DNA of 51,981 nucleotides from Paludibacteraceae bacterium (lineage in GTDB: Bacteria; Bacteroidota; Bacteroidia; Bacteroidales; Paludibacteraceae), in NCBI GenBank assembly GCA_017558065.1, contig JAFYWK010000058.1, forward strand, positions 1 to 51,981. Reading direction: 5' to 3'. This document shows positions 25,431 through 33,369 of this stretch, piece by piece. A program made the translations under genes and the position numbers. Position 1 is the stretch's first letter, and each line of letters opens with the position of its first letter. Under the pieces are notes generated by a model. That model searched no databases. It saw only the letters and a list, made by a program, of their open reading frames with translations, and was not told where the DNA came from.

Positions 25431-27083
25431 TTACTTATACATAAATCGCTTGATACTACGTTTAGGTGTTTTCTCAAACTCCTTCTCGACCAGTTCGATG
25501 GCGATGACTTGGCTGTAAGCGGGCAACATCTTATTGAGTTTCACCACGTTCTCTTTCATCACTTGCTCCACGGTCTTGCCTTGCAGCACTTCTGGTTTCG
25601 CCAATGATGGGTCGCTATACACCAATGCCACCAACTTATGCTCGCGGTCCACTACCACAGACTCTGTCACGAGTGGCAGACTGTTGAGTTTATCCTCAAT
25701 CTCCTCAGGGTAGATGTTTTGTCCGTTAGGGCTGAGCAGCATGTTCTTGCTACGACCACGCAGGAAGAGGTTGCCCTCTTTGTCCAATACACCCAAGTCG
25801 CCTGTACGCATCCAACCATCCTTGGTGAAGGTCTCCTTGGTGGCTTGCTCGTTCTTGTAATAGCCTGCCATCACGTTCACGCCATATACTTGTACCTCAC
25901 CTTCTTTCTTAGTTGGGTCCTCGGAGTCAATACGAATCTGCATGCCTGGAATCACCTTACCGCACGAGCGATATGCATACTTTTGCCAATCTTCGTAACT
26001 GATGAGCGGAGCGCACTCGGTCATGCCGTAGCCCACGCAGTATGGGAAGTGCATATCGTACATACATTTCTCCACCTCTTCGTTGAGCGCAGCACCTCCA
26101 ATAATCAAGAAGCGCAACTCGCCGCCGAAGGCAGATAGCAAGGTGTTACGCACTTTCTTATGCAGCAGGCACTTAATGCCTGGGGTCTTCCACAGCACTT
26201 TCATCACAGGTTTGTTGATGATTGGCAGCACTTTACCCTTGATAATCTTCTCAATCACCAATGGCACAGTCAAAATCATGAACGGATGCACTTGTGCAAA
26301 GGCCTTCATCAGTGTGCTTGGGGTTGGAGCTTTGGTGAGGAAATACACCTCTGCACCGTCGCATACTTGGTACAAGAACTCAAACATCAATCCAAACATA
26401 TGCGCGATAGGCAGCATGGACATCACCTTGTCGCCTGCCTTATGGGGAATCTTCTTCACGGCAAAGTCAATGTTGCCGCTCAGGTTCTTGTGCGTAATCA
26501 TCACGCCCTTAGGATTGCCTGTCGAACCAGAGGTATAGTTGAGCAATGCCAAATCATCGTGATTATCCGTAGGATAATTCATATCCTTTGCGCTATATCC
26601 TTGTGGATATTCAGCGGCAAAAGCAGCATCCACACCCGCGTATGCTTTCTCCACCTCCTCGTTGGCAGCAAAGTGCAAGCTGAAGTCGTCCATCAGCACC
26701 ATGGCTGTCAATCCAGGCATATTCTTCGCATCAATCTTCTTCAACACGTTAGGGCCTGTGTATAGCAATTTCGCCTCTGAGTGATTCACCAATGCCTCTA
26801 CGCCTTCGCCTGTAAAGTCAGGCAAGATACTCACTGCCACTGCCTTGTATGTCTCCACCGCCAAGAATGTCACACCCCAGTTACTACAGTTGCGTCCGCA
26901 CAAAGCAATCTTATCACCCTCTTTGATACCTAACAAACGGAAAGTTGTGTGCAAACGTGCGATTTGGGCAGCCAACTCACCGTAGGTATAAGAGGTTGCG
27001 CCATCTAAATCTTTCATCGCCAAATCCGACCACTTATTAGTAATCGTAGTTTGGAGAGAACTCAAATAATGTTTCAATTCCAT
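25431..27083 (-). CDS. AMP-forming long-chain acyl-CoA synthetase
   Basis: Activates fatty acids to acyl-CoA with ATP, through an acyl-adenylate. 550 residues of the ANL superfamily: P-loop NYTSGSTGNPKG (about 183-194), the YGMTECAP motif (about 350), the TGDLG motif and RSKNMLLSPNGQNIYPEEIE, and near the end the catalytic Lys region KTPKRSIKRF. It is FadD-like, but shorter forms also act on other acids or load acyl carriers. A TetR operator lies in its promoter, and the same operator controls the nearby SDR, so all are likely one acyl/aldehyde regulon. Confidence 0.88.
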   Translation of the reverse strand: MELKHYLSSLQTTITNKWSDLAMKDLDGATSYTYGELAAQIARLHTTFRLLGIKEGDKIALCGRNCSNWGVTFLAVETYKAVAVSILPDFTGEGVEALVNHSEAKLLYTGPNVLKKIDAKNMPGLTAMVLMDDFSLHFAANEEVEKAYAGVDAAFAAEYPQGYSAKDMNYPTDNHDDLALLNYTSGSTGNPKGVMITHKNLSGNIDFAVKKIPHKAGDKVMSMLPIAHMFGLMFEFLYQVCDGAEVYFLTKAPTPSTLMKAFAQVHPFMILTVPLVIEKIIKGKVLPIINKPVMKVLWKTPGIKCLLHKKVRNTLLSAFGGELRFLIIGGAALNEEVEKCMYDMHFPYCVGYGMTECAPLISYEDWQKYAYRSCGKVIPGMQIRIDSEDPTKKEGEVQVYGVNVMAGYYKNEQATKETFTKDGWMRTGDLGVLDKEGNLFLRGRSKNMLLSPNGQNIYPEEIEDKLNSLPLVTESVVVDREHKLVALVYSDPSLAKPEVLQGKTVEQVMKENVVKLNKMLPAYSQVIAIELVEKEFEKTPKRSIKRFMYK

Positions 27084-27126
27084 AATATAGTATATTTACA
27101 TTAGTTTCTATTTTTGTAATCGACTG

Positions 27127-27162
27127 CAAAAGTACAACTTATTTTTCGAACGCGCGTTCAAA
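27127..27162 (-). promoter_or_regulatory. Promoter of the acyl-CoA ligase gene
   Basis: On the - strand: TTTG (27159-27162), 24 bases, TACTTTTG (27127-27134). The long spacer contains operator 1. The SDR promoter has the same 24-base spacing and the same operator position. Confidence 0.6.
27148..27159. promoter_or_regulatory. TetR operator 1 (GAACGCGCGTTC)
   Basis: A perfect 12-base palindrome in the promoter of the acyl-CoA ligase gene. It overlaps the end of the -33 box, so binding should block transcription. It matches the operators at 27927 and 27967. Confidence 0.75.
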
Positions 27163-27220
27163 AACGAAAGAAATATCATTTTTTTTGTATTTATTGCCTA
27201 TTTTTTCACAAATTGCCACC

Positions 27221-27814
27221 TTATTTCCTAATCAAATCGTATAAATAGTTATACTGTTCGGGGAAGATACCGAAGTTCATCGGCACGCCAGAGCGACCTG
27301 GATCCCAACCATCTTTGATGTGCAAGAACATATGAGCCGTGGTCTCAATGGGCACATTGCCACGAATATCGCCGTTGTGCATACTATTCTTGATGGCTTG
27401 TATCCACAAACTCAGTTCGTGTTCGTACAACCGACGCGCTTTCTTGTACAGTTCAGGGAAGCGGCTATATGCCGTGTACATCACTGTGACCACGTTCGAG
27501 GTGTTGATATTCTTGTTCTCCACCAAATTGTAAAACTCCTGCAACTGATTCAGGTAGTACAACATAGCATCTATCATATCAGGTATGGTAGCAGACTCTC
27601 TCACGCGCTCCAATGCACGTTGTTTGGGATTAATCAAGAACATATCCACCACCTCTTGAAACAACTCATCCTTGTCCTTGAAATAGTAATACAATGTCCC
27701 ACGCCCCATATCCAGAGCGGCCTGCAAGTCTGTTATAGACACATTGGCATATCCCTCCACCATGTACAACTCCAATGCCTTGAGCAGGATTTTATCCCTA
27801 CGATCTTCTACCAT
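27221..27814 (-). CDS. TetR/AcrR-family transcriptional regulator
   Basis: A one-domain repressor of 197 residues. The N-terminal HTH is typical: ILLKALELYMVEGYANVSITDLQAALDMGRGTLYYYFKDKDEL (shown here by its two ends, about residues 9-50). The C-terminal ligand domain is helical and not assigned to a named family. It lies between the acyl-CoA ligase and the SDR. Three copies of GAACGnnYGTTC surround it: one in the ligase promoter, one upstream of its own gene, one in the SDR promoter. This makes autoregulation and control of both neighbours likely. The effector is probably an acyl-CoA or fatty acid, by analogy with other TetR-type lipid regulators. Confidence 0.88.
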   Translation of the reverse strand: MVEDRRDKILLKALELYMVEGYANVSITDLQAALDMGRGTLYYYFKDKDELFQEVVDMFLINPKQRALERVRESATIPDMIDAMLYYLNQLQEFYNLVENKNINTSNVVTVMYTAYSRFPELYKKARRLYEHELSLWIQAIKNSMHNGDIRGNVPIETTAHMFLHIKDGWDPGRSGVPMNFGIFPEQYNYLYDLIRK

Positions 27815-27877
27815 AATCCTAACTATCTTAATTCAAAATTCTTAATTCATCATTCAAAATTATCCCATTTTCGCCCG

Positions 27878-27909
27878 CAAAGGTATGCAAAAAATTTTAT
27901 ATACACAAC
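27878..27909 (-). promoter_or_regulatory. Promoter of the tetR gene
   Basis: On the - strand: TACCTTTG (27878-27885) with GTTG in place of TTTG 20 bases upstream (27906-27909). Operator 2 lies just beyond. Confidence 0.6.
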
Positions 27910-27926
27910 ATTTTTTTACAAAAATC

Positions 27927-27938
27927 GAACGTTTGTTC
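27927..27938. promoter_or_regulatory. TetR operator 2 (GAACGTTTGTTC)
   Basis: Same operator with one half-site mismatch, in the divergent region between tetR and the SDR gene. Confidence 0.65.
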
Positions 27939-27963
27939 GAAAAAAACGCACTTTTTCTCTATT

Positions 27964-27999
27964 TTTGAACGTTCGTTCGAAAATAATGCACTACCTTTG
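27964..27999 (+). promoter_or_regulatory. Promoter of the SDR-aldehyde dehydrogenase genes
   Basis: TTTG (27964-27967), 24 bases, TACCTTTG (27992-27999). Operator 3 starts at the last base of the -33 box. Confidence 0.65.
27967..27978. promoter_or_regulatory. TetR operator 3 (GAACGTTCGTTC)
   Basis: Matches operator 1 except for the two central bases. It sits in the SDR promoter at the same place as operator 1 in the ligase promoter. Confidence 0.75.
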
Positions 28000-28032
28000 C
28001 CGCCGTTTGGTATATAATTTGTATCAAATCCA

Positions 28033-28102
28033 TTAAACCCCTTAAAACCTTTAAAACTCTTAAAACCTTTAAAACTCTTAAAACTTTTAAAACTTTAAAA
28101 CT
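28033..28102 (+). repeat. TTTAAAACTCTTAAAACC word array in the SDR leader
   Basis: The leader of the SDR mRNA, about 70 bases right up to the ATG, is made only of words like ttaaaacc, tttaaaac, tcttaaaac. The leader would be unstructured and A-rich. Confidence 0.7.
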
Positions 28103-28909
28103 ATGCAAATCAAATCAGCAAATGTGCTAATCACAGGTGGAGCATCTGGAATTGGCAAAATCATGGGGCGAATGGCGTTGGAGAAAGGGGCGAAGGCGTT
28201 GATTATCTGGGACGTGAATCAAGAGGCATTAGAAACTACTATGGCTGAACTCTCCTCGCGTGGGCGCGTATATATCTATGAGGTGGACATCACCAACAGC
28301 GAGCTCGTTGCCCAAACCTACCAACAGATCAAGCAAGAAGTGGGTGCCATAGACATCCTCATCAACTGCGCTGGCATCGTGCGCGGCAACAAGACCTTCG
28401 ACCAACAGACCGTGCAGGACATCCGCCTCACCTTCGAGGTGAATACCATTGCACCTATGGTCATTGCGCAGCAAATCCTGCCCGACATGATTGCTCGCAA
28501 CCGCGGTCATATCTGCAATATCGCCTCGGCGGGCGGTATGCTCAGCAATCCCAAGATGTCCGTCTATGGTGCCAGCAAGTGGGCTATGATTGGTTGGAGC
28601 GACTCCGTGCGTATCGAACTCCAGCAGATGAAGTCCAATGTGCGTTTCACCACCATCGCCCCATACTATATCAATACGGGCATGTTCAACGGCGTGCACT
28701 CCAGCATCTTCCCAATCCTCAAACCCGAACCAACGGCCAAGAAGATCCTGCGTGCTATCGAACGCAACCAAATCTTCCGTGGCATACCTTTCGGCTTCCA
28801 TTTCATTCGTTTCTGGCAAGCCATACTGCCTTTCCGTGTCTTTGACTTCGTTTTTGGCACAGTTTTTGGTATCTACCATGCAATGGACAACTTCACAGGC
28901 CGTAAATAA
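28103..28909 (+). CDS. Short-chain dehydrogenase/reductase
   Basis: NAD(P)-dependent oxidoreductase of the classical SDR type, 268 residues. The cofactor motif is GGASGIG, the structural motif NCAG is followed by the catalytic Ser in ASAGG, and the YGASK motif holds the catalytic Tyr and Lys. The C-terminal 50 residues are hydrophobic and aromatic (PFGFHFIRFWQAILPFRVFD), suggesting membrane contact, as in retinol- or long-chain-alcohol dehydrogenases. It shares the TetR operator with the acyl-CoA ligase and precedes an aldehyde dehydrogenase. A fatty alcohol/aldehyde step is a reasonable inference. Confidence 0.86.
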   Translation: MQIKSANVLITGGASGIGKIMGRMALEKGAKALIIWDVNQEALETTMAELSSRGRVYIYEVDITNSELVAQTYQQIKQEVGAIDILINCAGIVRGNKTFDQQTVQDIRLTFEVNTIAPMVIAQQILPDMIARNRGHICNIASAGGMLSNPKMSVYGASKWAMIGWSDSVRIELQQMKSNVRFTTIAPYYINTGMFNGVHSSIFPILKPEPTAKKILRAIERNQIFRGIPFGFHFIRFWQAILPFRVFDFVFGTVFGIYHAMDNFTGRK

Positions 28910-29133
28910 CCACTCTACACCACTCTAAACGTACACGAGCCACAGCGAGTGATCGTTCGAGCGGAGCGAGATAAGAACTCTAAACAACTCTACACAACTC
29001 TAAACAACTCTACACCACTCTAAACGTACACGAGCCACAGCGAGTGATCGTTCGAGCGGAGCGAGATAAGAACTCTACACCACTCTACACAACTCTAAAC
29101 AACTCTAAACTACTCTAAACTACTCTACACCAC
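28910..29133 (+). repeat. 224-base gap made of CTCTAAAC/CTCTACAC words with two identical 62-base copies
   Basis: The gap between SDR and aldehyde dehydrogenase genes holds only repeats. A 62-base block at 28921-28982 is repeated without change at 29016-29077. Each block contains GAGCGGAGCGAG, with the GCGnAGC core, and is embedded in 8- to 9-base words ctctaaac(a), ctctacac(c). No promoter was found in it, so the two genes may be cotranscribed through the repeats. Confidence 0.9.
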
Positions 29134-30540
29134 ATGAACCACTACATTTCCACTACACGAAGCAAACAGCGCGCCTACTTCCGCTCGGGTGCTACCCTGC
29201 CTCTCTGTTTCCGTCGTCAGATGCTTCGCAAGCTCTCTGACGCCATGCACCAATACGAGAAACCCCTCGCCGAAGCCCTGTGGATAGACCTCCACAAGTC
29301 TTACGAGGAGGCATACCTCACCGAACTCAGTATCGTCTATGGCGAAATACGCAATCATCTCCGCCATCTCAGCCAGTGGGCAAAACCAGAGCGCAAGTCT
29401 TCTCCTTTGGCTATCCTGCCCGCCAGCAGTCGTATCATCAAGGAACCTTTGGGCAATACACTCATTATTGCGCCATGGAACTACCCCGTCCAACTGCTGC
29501 TCAATCCACTGGTAGGTGCTATATCCGCTGGCTGTACGGCTATGCTCAAACCTTCGCCCTACGTGCCGAATGTGTCGCGCGTACTCACCGAGATGATTCG
29601 CGCCACCTTCCCCGAGGAGTATATCGCTATCGTAGAAGGCAATCGCCAAGTCAACCAGATGCTCCTCGCAGAGCGATGGGACTTGATTTTCTTCACAGGC
29701 AGCCCTTCGCTGGGAAAAATGGTCATGGAGGCGGCCTCCAAGCACCTCACACCAGTCGTGCTAGAGTTAGGCGGCAAGAGCCCTTGTATCGTAGATAAGA
29801 CTGCCAACCTCAAGGTGGCAGCCAAACGCGTAGCATGGGGCAAGGCCCTCAACGCAGGACAAACCTGCATTGCGCCTGACTACCTGATGGTTCACGAGCA
29901 GGTAAAGGACAAATTCCTCAAACTGCTGGTCAAAGAGTGGAAACACCTGCTCACCAAAGACCCAAAAAAGGCGAAACACTTCGTGCGCATAGTCAGCGAC
30001 AAAGCCTTGGAGCGTCTGATTAGCTACCTGCCCATATCCAATAGCGAAGCGTCCAATAGCCCCAAAGAGGCGTCCAATAGCGAAGCATCCATTTACTACG
30101 GTGGAAAATACGATAAAGCTACACGCTACCTCTCCCCTACCATTCTCACAGACGTTAGTCCAGACGCACCTGTGATGCAAGAGGAGATCTTCGGTCCTAT
30201 CTTCCCTGTGCTGACATTCCAGAAGATAGACGAGGTCATTACATTTGTCACGGATCGCGAGAAGCCGTTGGCACTCTACTATTTCGGTACGAATGGCGAT
30301 TATGTGCTGCGCCATACCTCTTCGGGCGGCGCATGTGTGAATGATGTGATCATGCATATCGTGAACCATAAGGTGCCTTTTGGTGGTGTGGGCCATTCGG
30401 GTATGGGCAGTTACCACGGCAAAGAGAGTTTCTTGGCGTTCTCTCACCGCCGTTCGGTAGTCAGCACACCAACATGGGTGGATATGCCTTTCCGCTATAT
30501 GCCATATAAGTTTTTTGCATGGATTAAGCACTTGGTATGA
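29134..30540 (+). CDS. Aldehyde dehydrogenase, class 3 type
   Basis: NAD(P)-dependent oxidation of aldehydes to acids, 468 residues. The general base E211 lies in LELGGKSP, the catalytic C245 in GQTCIAPD, and the cofactor and hinge motifs (APWNYPVQL, FTGSPSLGK, EEIFGPIFP) are intact. The hydrophobic C-terminal tail (PFRYMPYKFFAWIKHLV) is like that of fatty aldehyde dehydrogenases and may touch the membrane. Between SYLP and YYGGKYD there are about 17 extra residues (SNSEASNSPKEASNSEAS), encoded by tccaatagcgaagc words; relatives usually have only a short G-K turn here. It probably follows the SDR in a pathway alcohol-aldehyde-acid, with the acyl-CoA ligase next. Confidence 0.9.
   Translation: MNHYISTTRSKQRAYFRSGATLPLCFRRQMLRKLSDAMHQYEKPLAEALWIDLHKSYEEAYLTELSIVYGEIRNHLRHLSQWAKPERKSSPLAILPASSRIIKEPLGNTLIIAPWNYPVQLLLNPLVGAISAGCTAMLKPSPYVPNVSRVLTEMIRATFPEEYIAIVEGNRQVNQMLLAERWDLIFFTGSPSLGKMVMEAASKHLTPVVLELGGKSPCIVDKTANLKVAAKRVAWGKALNAGQTCIAPDYLMVHEQVKDKFLKLLVKEWKHLLTKDPKKAKHFVRIVSDKALERLISYLPISNSEASNSPKEASNSEASIYYGGKYDKATRYLSPTILTDVSPDAPVMQEEIFGPIFPVLTFQKIDEVITFVTDREKPLALYYFGTNGDYVLRHTSSGGACVNDVIMHIVNHKVPFGGVGHSGMGSYHGKESFLAFSHRRSVVSTPTWVDMPFRYMPYKFFAWIKHLV
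30037..30090 (+). repeat. In-frame word insert in aldehyde dehydrogenase
   Basis: Words TCCAATAGCGAAGC and TCCAATAGCC recur three times. The core GCGAAGC occurs twice. The stretch is a multiple of three and encodes a Ser/Asn/Glu-rich loop. Confidence 0.75.
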
Positions 30541-30578
30541 CTATAATAAGGGCAAAATGCAAAAAAAGCAGTCCAGGA

Positions 30579-30610
30579 TTTGCGAGTAAGCAAAATTTTT
30601 AGTACCTTTG
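30579..30610 (+). promoter_or_regulatory. Promoter of the cupin-ManA gene
   Basis: TTTG (30579-30582), 20 bases, TACCTTTG (30603-30610). The expected transcription start near 30617 rules out the frame's first ATG at 30618 and supports 30651. Confidence 0.8.
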
Positions 30611-30650
30611 CAGTCGAATGGTGGATTCCATTATCCCCATTCGATTTCTT

Positions 30651-32027
30651 ATGAAGAGAAACCTACACGACATATCGCCTCTTGGCACGTCCTATGAGAT
30701 GGGACTCAAGCGTGTTTTGCTCTCTGCCAGCGAGAGTGGTTGCAGCATCACGCAGGTGGCTGTGATTAGTCTGAAGGCGGGCGAGCATAGTGCCAAGCAT
30801 ATCCACCCTGATTTGCAGGACTTGTTTTTTATTCTGGATGGTGAGATTGATATCACCATAGATGGGCATGTGCATCATTGCCAGAAGGAGGATTTTGTAT
30901 TCGTAGAGCACCTCAAGTCCTACGAGCTGCATGCCATCACAGATGTGCGTATGTTGGCTATGGGCTGCGTGATTGAGACGCAGCGTACCAAGCTCTACCC
31001 TATGCTATTGGAGCCCAATCTGCATACCAAGATCTGGGGACACAACCGCTTGACGACATGGAAGGGTTTGCCCGAGCAGCAGCATATCGGCGAGAGTTGG
31101 GAGGTGTCGGCGGTGGCATCGCATCCATCGGTGATTGCCAATGGCACGTGGGCGGGCTATACGCTCACGGATGTGATTCACAAGATGCCTCAGGCTATCT
31201 TGGGCAAGGCGGTAGCGAAGCAGTATGGCGATGAGTTGCCTATCTTGGTCAAACTGATTGATACCAACGATGATTTGAGCGTGCAGGTGCACCCCGATGA
31301 TGCCATGGCGCAGCGCCTACATGGTCAGCGGGGCAAGGCGGAGATGTGGTATGTGATTGATGCACAACCCGGTGCGTCTATTTATGCAGGTTTTCAGCAG
31401 GAACTGACAGCCGAGGAATATGCGCGCAAAGTGGAGGATGGAACGATACTGGATGCCTTGGCTCGACACGAGGTGCATGCGGGCGATGTATTTTATTTGC
31501 CTGCGGGGCGCATCCATGCGATTGGTAAGGGCGTATTGCTGGCTGAGGTGCAACAGACATCTGACCTCACGTATCGTATCTATGACTATGGTCGTCTGGA
31601 CTTGAATGGTCGGCCTCGCGAACTGCATACCGAGCATGCAGCGCAGGCGCTGGATTATAAGGTGTACAAGGAGTATCGCAACTCATATAAGGATACGATC
31701 GATGTGGCTAATCCATGTTTGGATACCGAGCATTTCAGTGTGCGCGTAGTGTCGCTCACCAATCCGATGCACCGCAATATGGTGGGTTATGACTCGTTTG
31801 TCATCTCCACGTGCGTGGAGGGTGTATGCACCCTACGCATACGCAGTACCCGCGATGAGGTGGAGTTGCGCGAGGGCTTCTCATGCCTGATTCCAGCGGC
31901 TATTGCGGATTACGATATTGTGCCCAAGACGGCAGAGGTGAAGCTCATCGAGTCATATATCAACAACAAGCCGCAGAGCGCCCTGCGTCGCATGATCTCG
32001 CAGTTCTTGCACCTCAGTGGCCTCTAA
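30651..32027 (+). CDS. manA: Cupin domain fused to class I mannose-6-phosphate isomerase
   Basis: The C-terminal 345 residues are a class I phosphomannose isomerase, which interconverts fructose-6-phosphate and mannose-6-phosphate with zinc: metal motifs VQVHPDD and E in GKAEMWYV, then AGRIHAIG and LAEVQQTSD. In front sits a separate small cupin (residues about 1-110) with its own HIHPDLQDLFFILDGE and DFVFVEHL motifs. A cupin ahead of ManA is not the usual architecture. It may be regulatory or may bind a nucleotide sugar. The start at 30651 (MKRNLHDIS) follows the promoter. It could supply mannose units for the glycan locus nearby. Confidence 0.88.
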   Translation: MKRNLHDISPLGTSYEMGLKRVLLSASESGCSITQVAVISLKAGEHSAKHIHPDLQDLFFILDGEIDITIDGHVHHCQKEDFVFVEHLKSYELHAITDVRMLAMGCVIETQRTKLYPMLLEPNLHTKIWGHNRLTTWKGLPEQQHIGESWEVSAVASHPSVIANGTWAGYTLTDVIHKMPQAILGKAVAKQYGDELPILVKLIDTNDDLSVQVHPDDAMAQRLHGQRGKAEMWYVIDAQPGASIYAGFQQELTAEEYARKVEDGTILDALARHEVHAGDVFYLPAGRIHAIGKGVLLAEVQQTSDLTYRIYDYGRLDLNGRPRELHTEHAAQALDYKVYKEYRNSYKDTIDVANPCLDTEHFSVRVVSLTNPMHRNMVGYDSFVISTCVEGVCTLRIRSTRDEVELREGFSCLIPAAIADYDIVPKTAEVKLIESYINNKPQSALRRMISQFLHLSGL

Positions 32028-32075
32028 CCCCTCAACCTTCATTCCTTCAACCTTCAACCTCTAACCTATCCCCCC

Positions 32076-33338
32076 ATGCCCGAGATCCTTCTCCACTATA
32101 TTTGGCAGCGGTCTTTATTCGCGTGTATGCAGCAGCATACCACCGACGGTTTGCCCGTTGAGATCCTATCGGTGGGCGAACATAATCGCGATGCGGGTCC
32201 CGATTTCAGCCATGCACAAGTGCGCATAGGTCATCAGGTGTGGGTAGGCAATGTGGAGATTCATGTGCGTGCTTCCGACTGGCGTCGTCATCGTCATCAT
32301 CAGGATCCTGCATATAATAATGTGGTCTTGCACGTGGTGCGCGACAATGATGAACCCACCTATAATGCGCGTGGCGAAAAGATTCCGCAATGCGTGTTGC
32401 GCTATCCCGATCCACAGGATTACTTATCTCAAATGATTGTGCATGCCCAGCAGATGGATACTGCGTGGAGCACTATCCCATGCCATCCCAGTCTGCTGCT
32501 TGACCCATCGCTGCTCACACAGGGGTGGCGAGATGCGCTACTTTGGCAGCGTATGCAGTGCCGCCAGCGCGCTATCATGCAGCTGCTGGATATCACCAAG
32601 CAGAATTGGAACGAGGCATTCTATATCACGCTGGCACATAATTTCGGTTTTCACACCAATAGTATGCCCTTTGAGGCAATGGCATTGCAAACACCCTTGA
32701 TTTATCTGCAGAAGCACCGCAATAGTCTGTTTCAGGTCACGGCTATGTTGTTGGGGCAATCGGGATTATTAACCGAGCAGAGTGTTAGGAGTGATGAGCA
32801 AAAGGCGTTACTCAGTGAATATCGTTTTTTGCAAAAGAAGTTTGGTTTGCAGCCCATTGATGCGGTCATGTGGAAGCGTGCGCGTATGCGTCCGCAGAAC
32901 GCCCCCGAAAGGCGTATTCGGCAGTTGGCACAACTGCTTTGCCAATCGGAGTGGTTGTTCTCAGAGATGATCCATGCGCATAGTATGGATAAGATGCGTG
33001 AGTTGTTGTGTTTGCAACCAGATGATAGTGACACGCGGGTGTTGTCGCCATCGGCGATAGGCAAGCGTTCGGTGGATATTTTGCTCATCAACACGCTCTT
33101 GCCTTATCGCTATGCGTATGCGTTGGCGCATCATGATGAGCAGGCGGCGCAGGAGGTGTTGGAATGGATGCAACGCATTCCTGCGGAGGATAACAGCATC
33201 ATCCGCCAGTGGCGATTGATCGGTCAGCAGGTGCGTTCGGCAGCCGACACGCAAGCGTTGATCCATCTGTATCAGCATTATTGCCAAAACCAACAGTGCA
33301 TCAACTGCGAAGTCGGTAAACTGGTCTTTTTGCAATAA
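32076..33338 (+). CDS. DUF2851 family protein
   Basis: 420 residues of a family found mostly in Bacteroidota, with no known function. The conserved N-terminal part LLHYIWQ ... GEHNRDAGPDF ... WVGNVEIHVRASDW is clear and looks nuclease-like in its G-x-N-x-E-x-H pattern, but that is only a resemblance. A late Cys pair (CQNQQCINCEVGKL) at the end may bind a metal. It follows the manA fusion by 48 bases of repeat words and probably shares its promoter. Confidence 0.82.
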   Translation: MPEILLHYIWQRSLFACMQQHTTDGLPVEILSVGEHNRDAGPDFSHAQVRIGHQVWVGNVEIHVRASDWRRHRHHQDPAYNNVVLHVVRDNDEPTYNARGEKIPQCVLRYPDPQDYLSQMIVHAQQMDTAWSTIPCHPSLLLDPSLLTQGWRDALLWQRMQCRQRAIMQLLDITKQNWNEAFYITLAHNFGFHTNSMPFEAMALQTPLIYLQKHRNSLFQVTAMLLGQSGLLTEQSVRSDEQKALLSEYRFLQKKFGLQPIDAVMWKRARMRPQNAPERRIRQLAQLLCQSEWLFSEMIHAHSMDKMRELLCLQPDDSDTRVLSPSAIGKRSVDILLINTLLPYRYAYALAHHDEQAAQEVLEWMQRIPAEDNSIIRQWRLIGQQVRSAADTQALIHLYQHYCQNQQCINCEVGKLVFLQ

Positions 33339-33340
33339 CC

Positions 33341-33369
33341 ACCCGTCTCTAACCTCGCACCTCTAACCT
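33341..33369. repeat. CTAACCT words between convergent genes
   Basis: ctctaacctcgcacctctaac words fill the gap between DUF2851 and wecB and continue into the last codons of wecB. No hairpin terminator is seen here. Confidence 0.5.

Noticed and set aside
28910-29133. A further small gene between SDR and aldehyde dehydrogenase
   Set aside because: The gap is word repeats throughout; any frame is a repeat translation.
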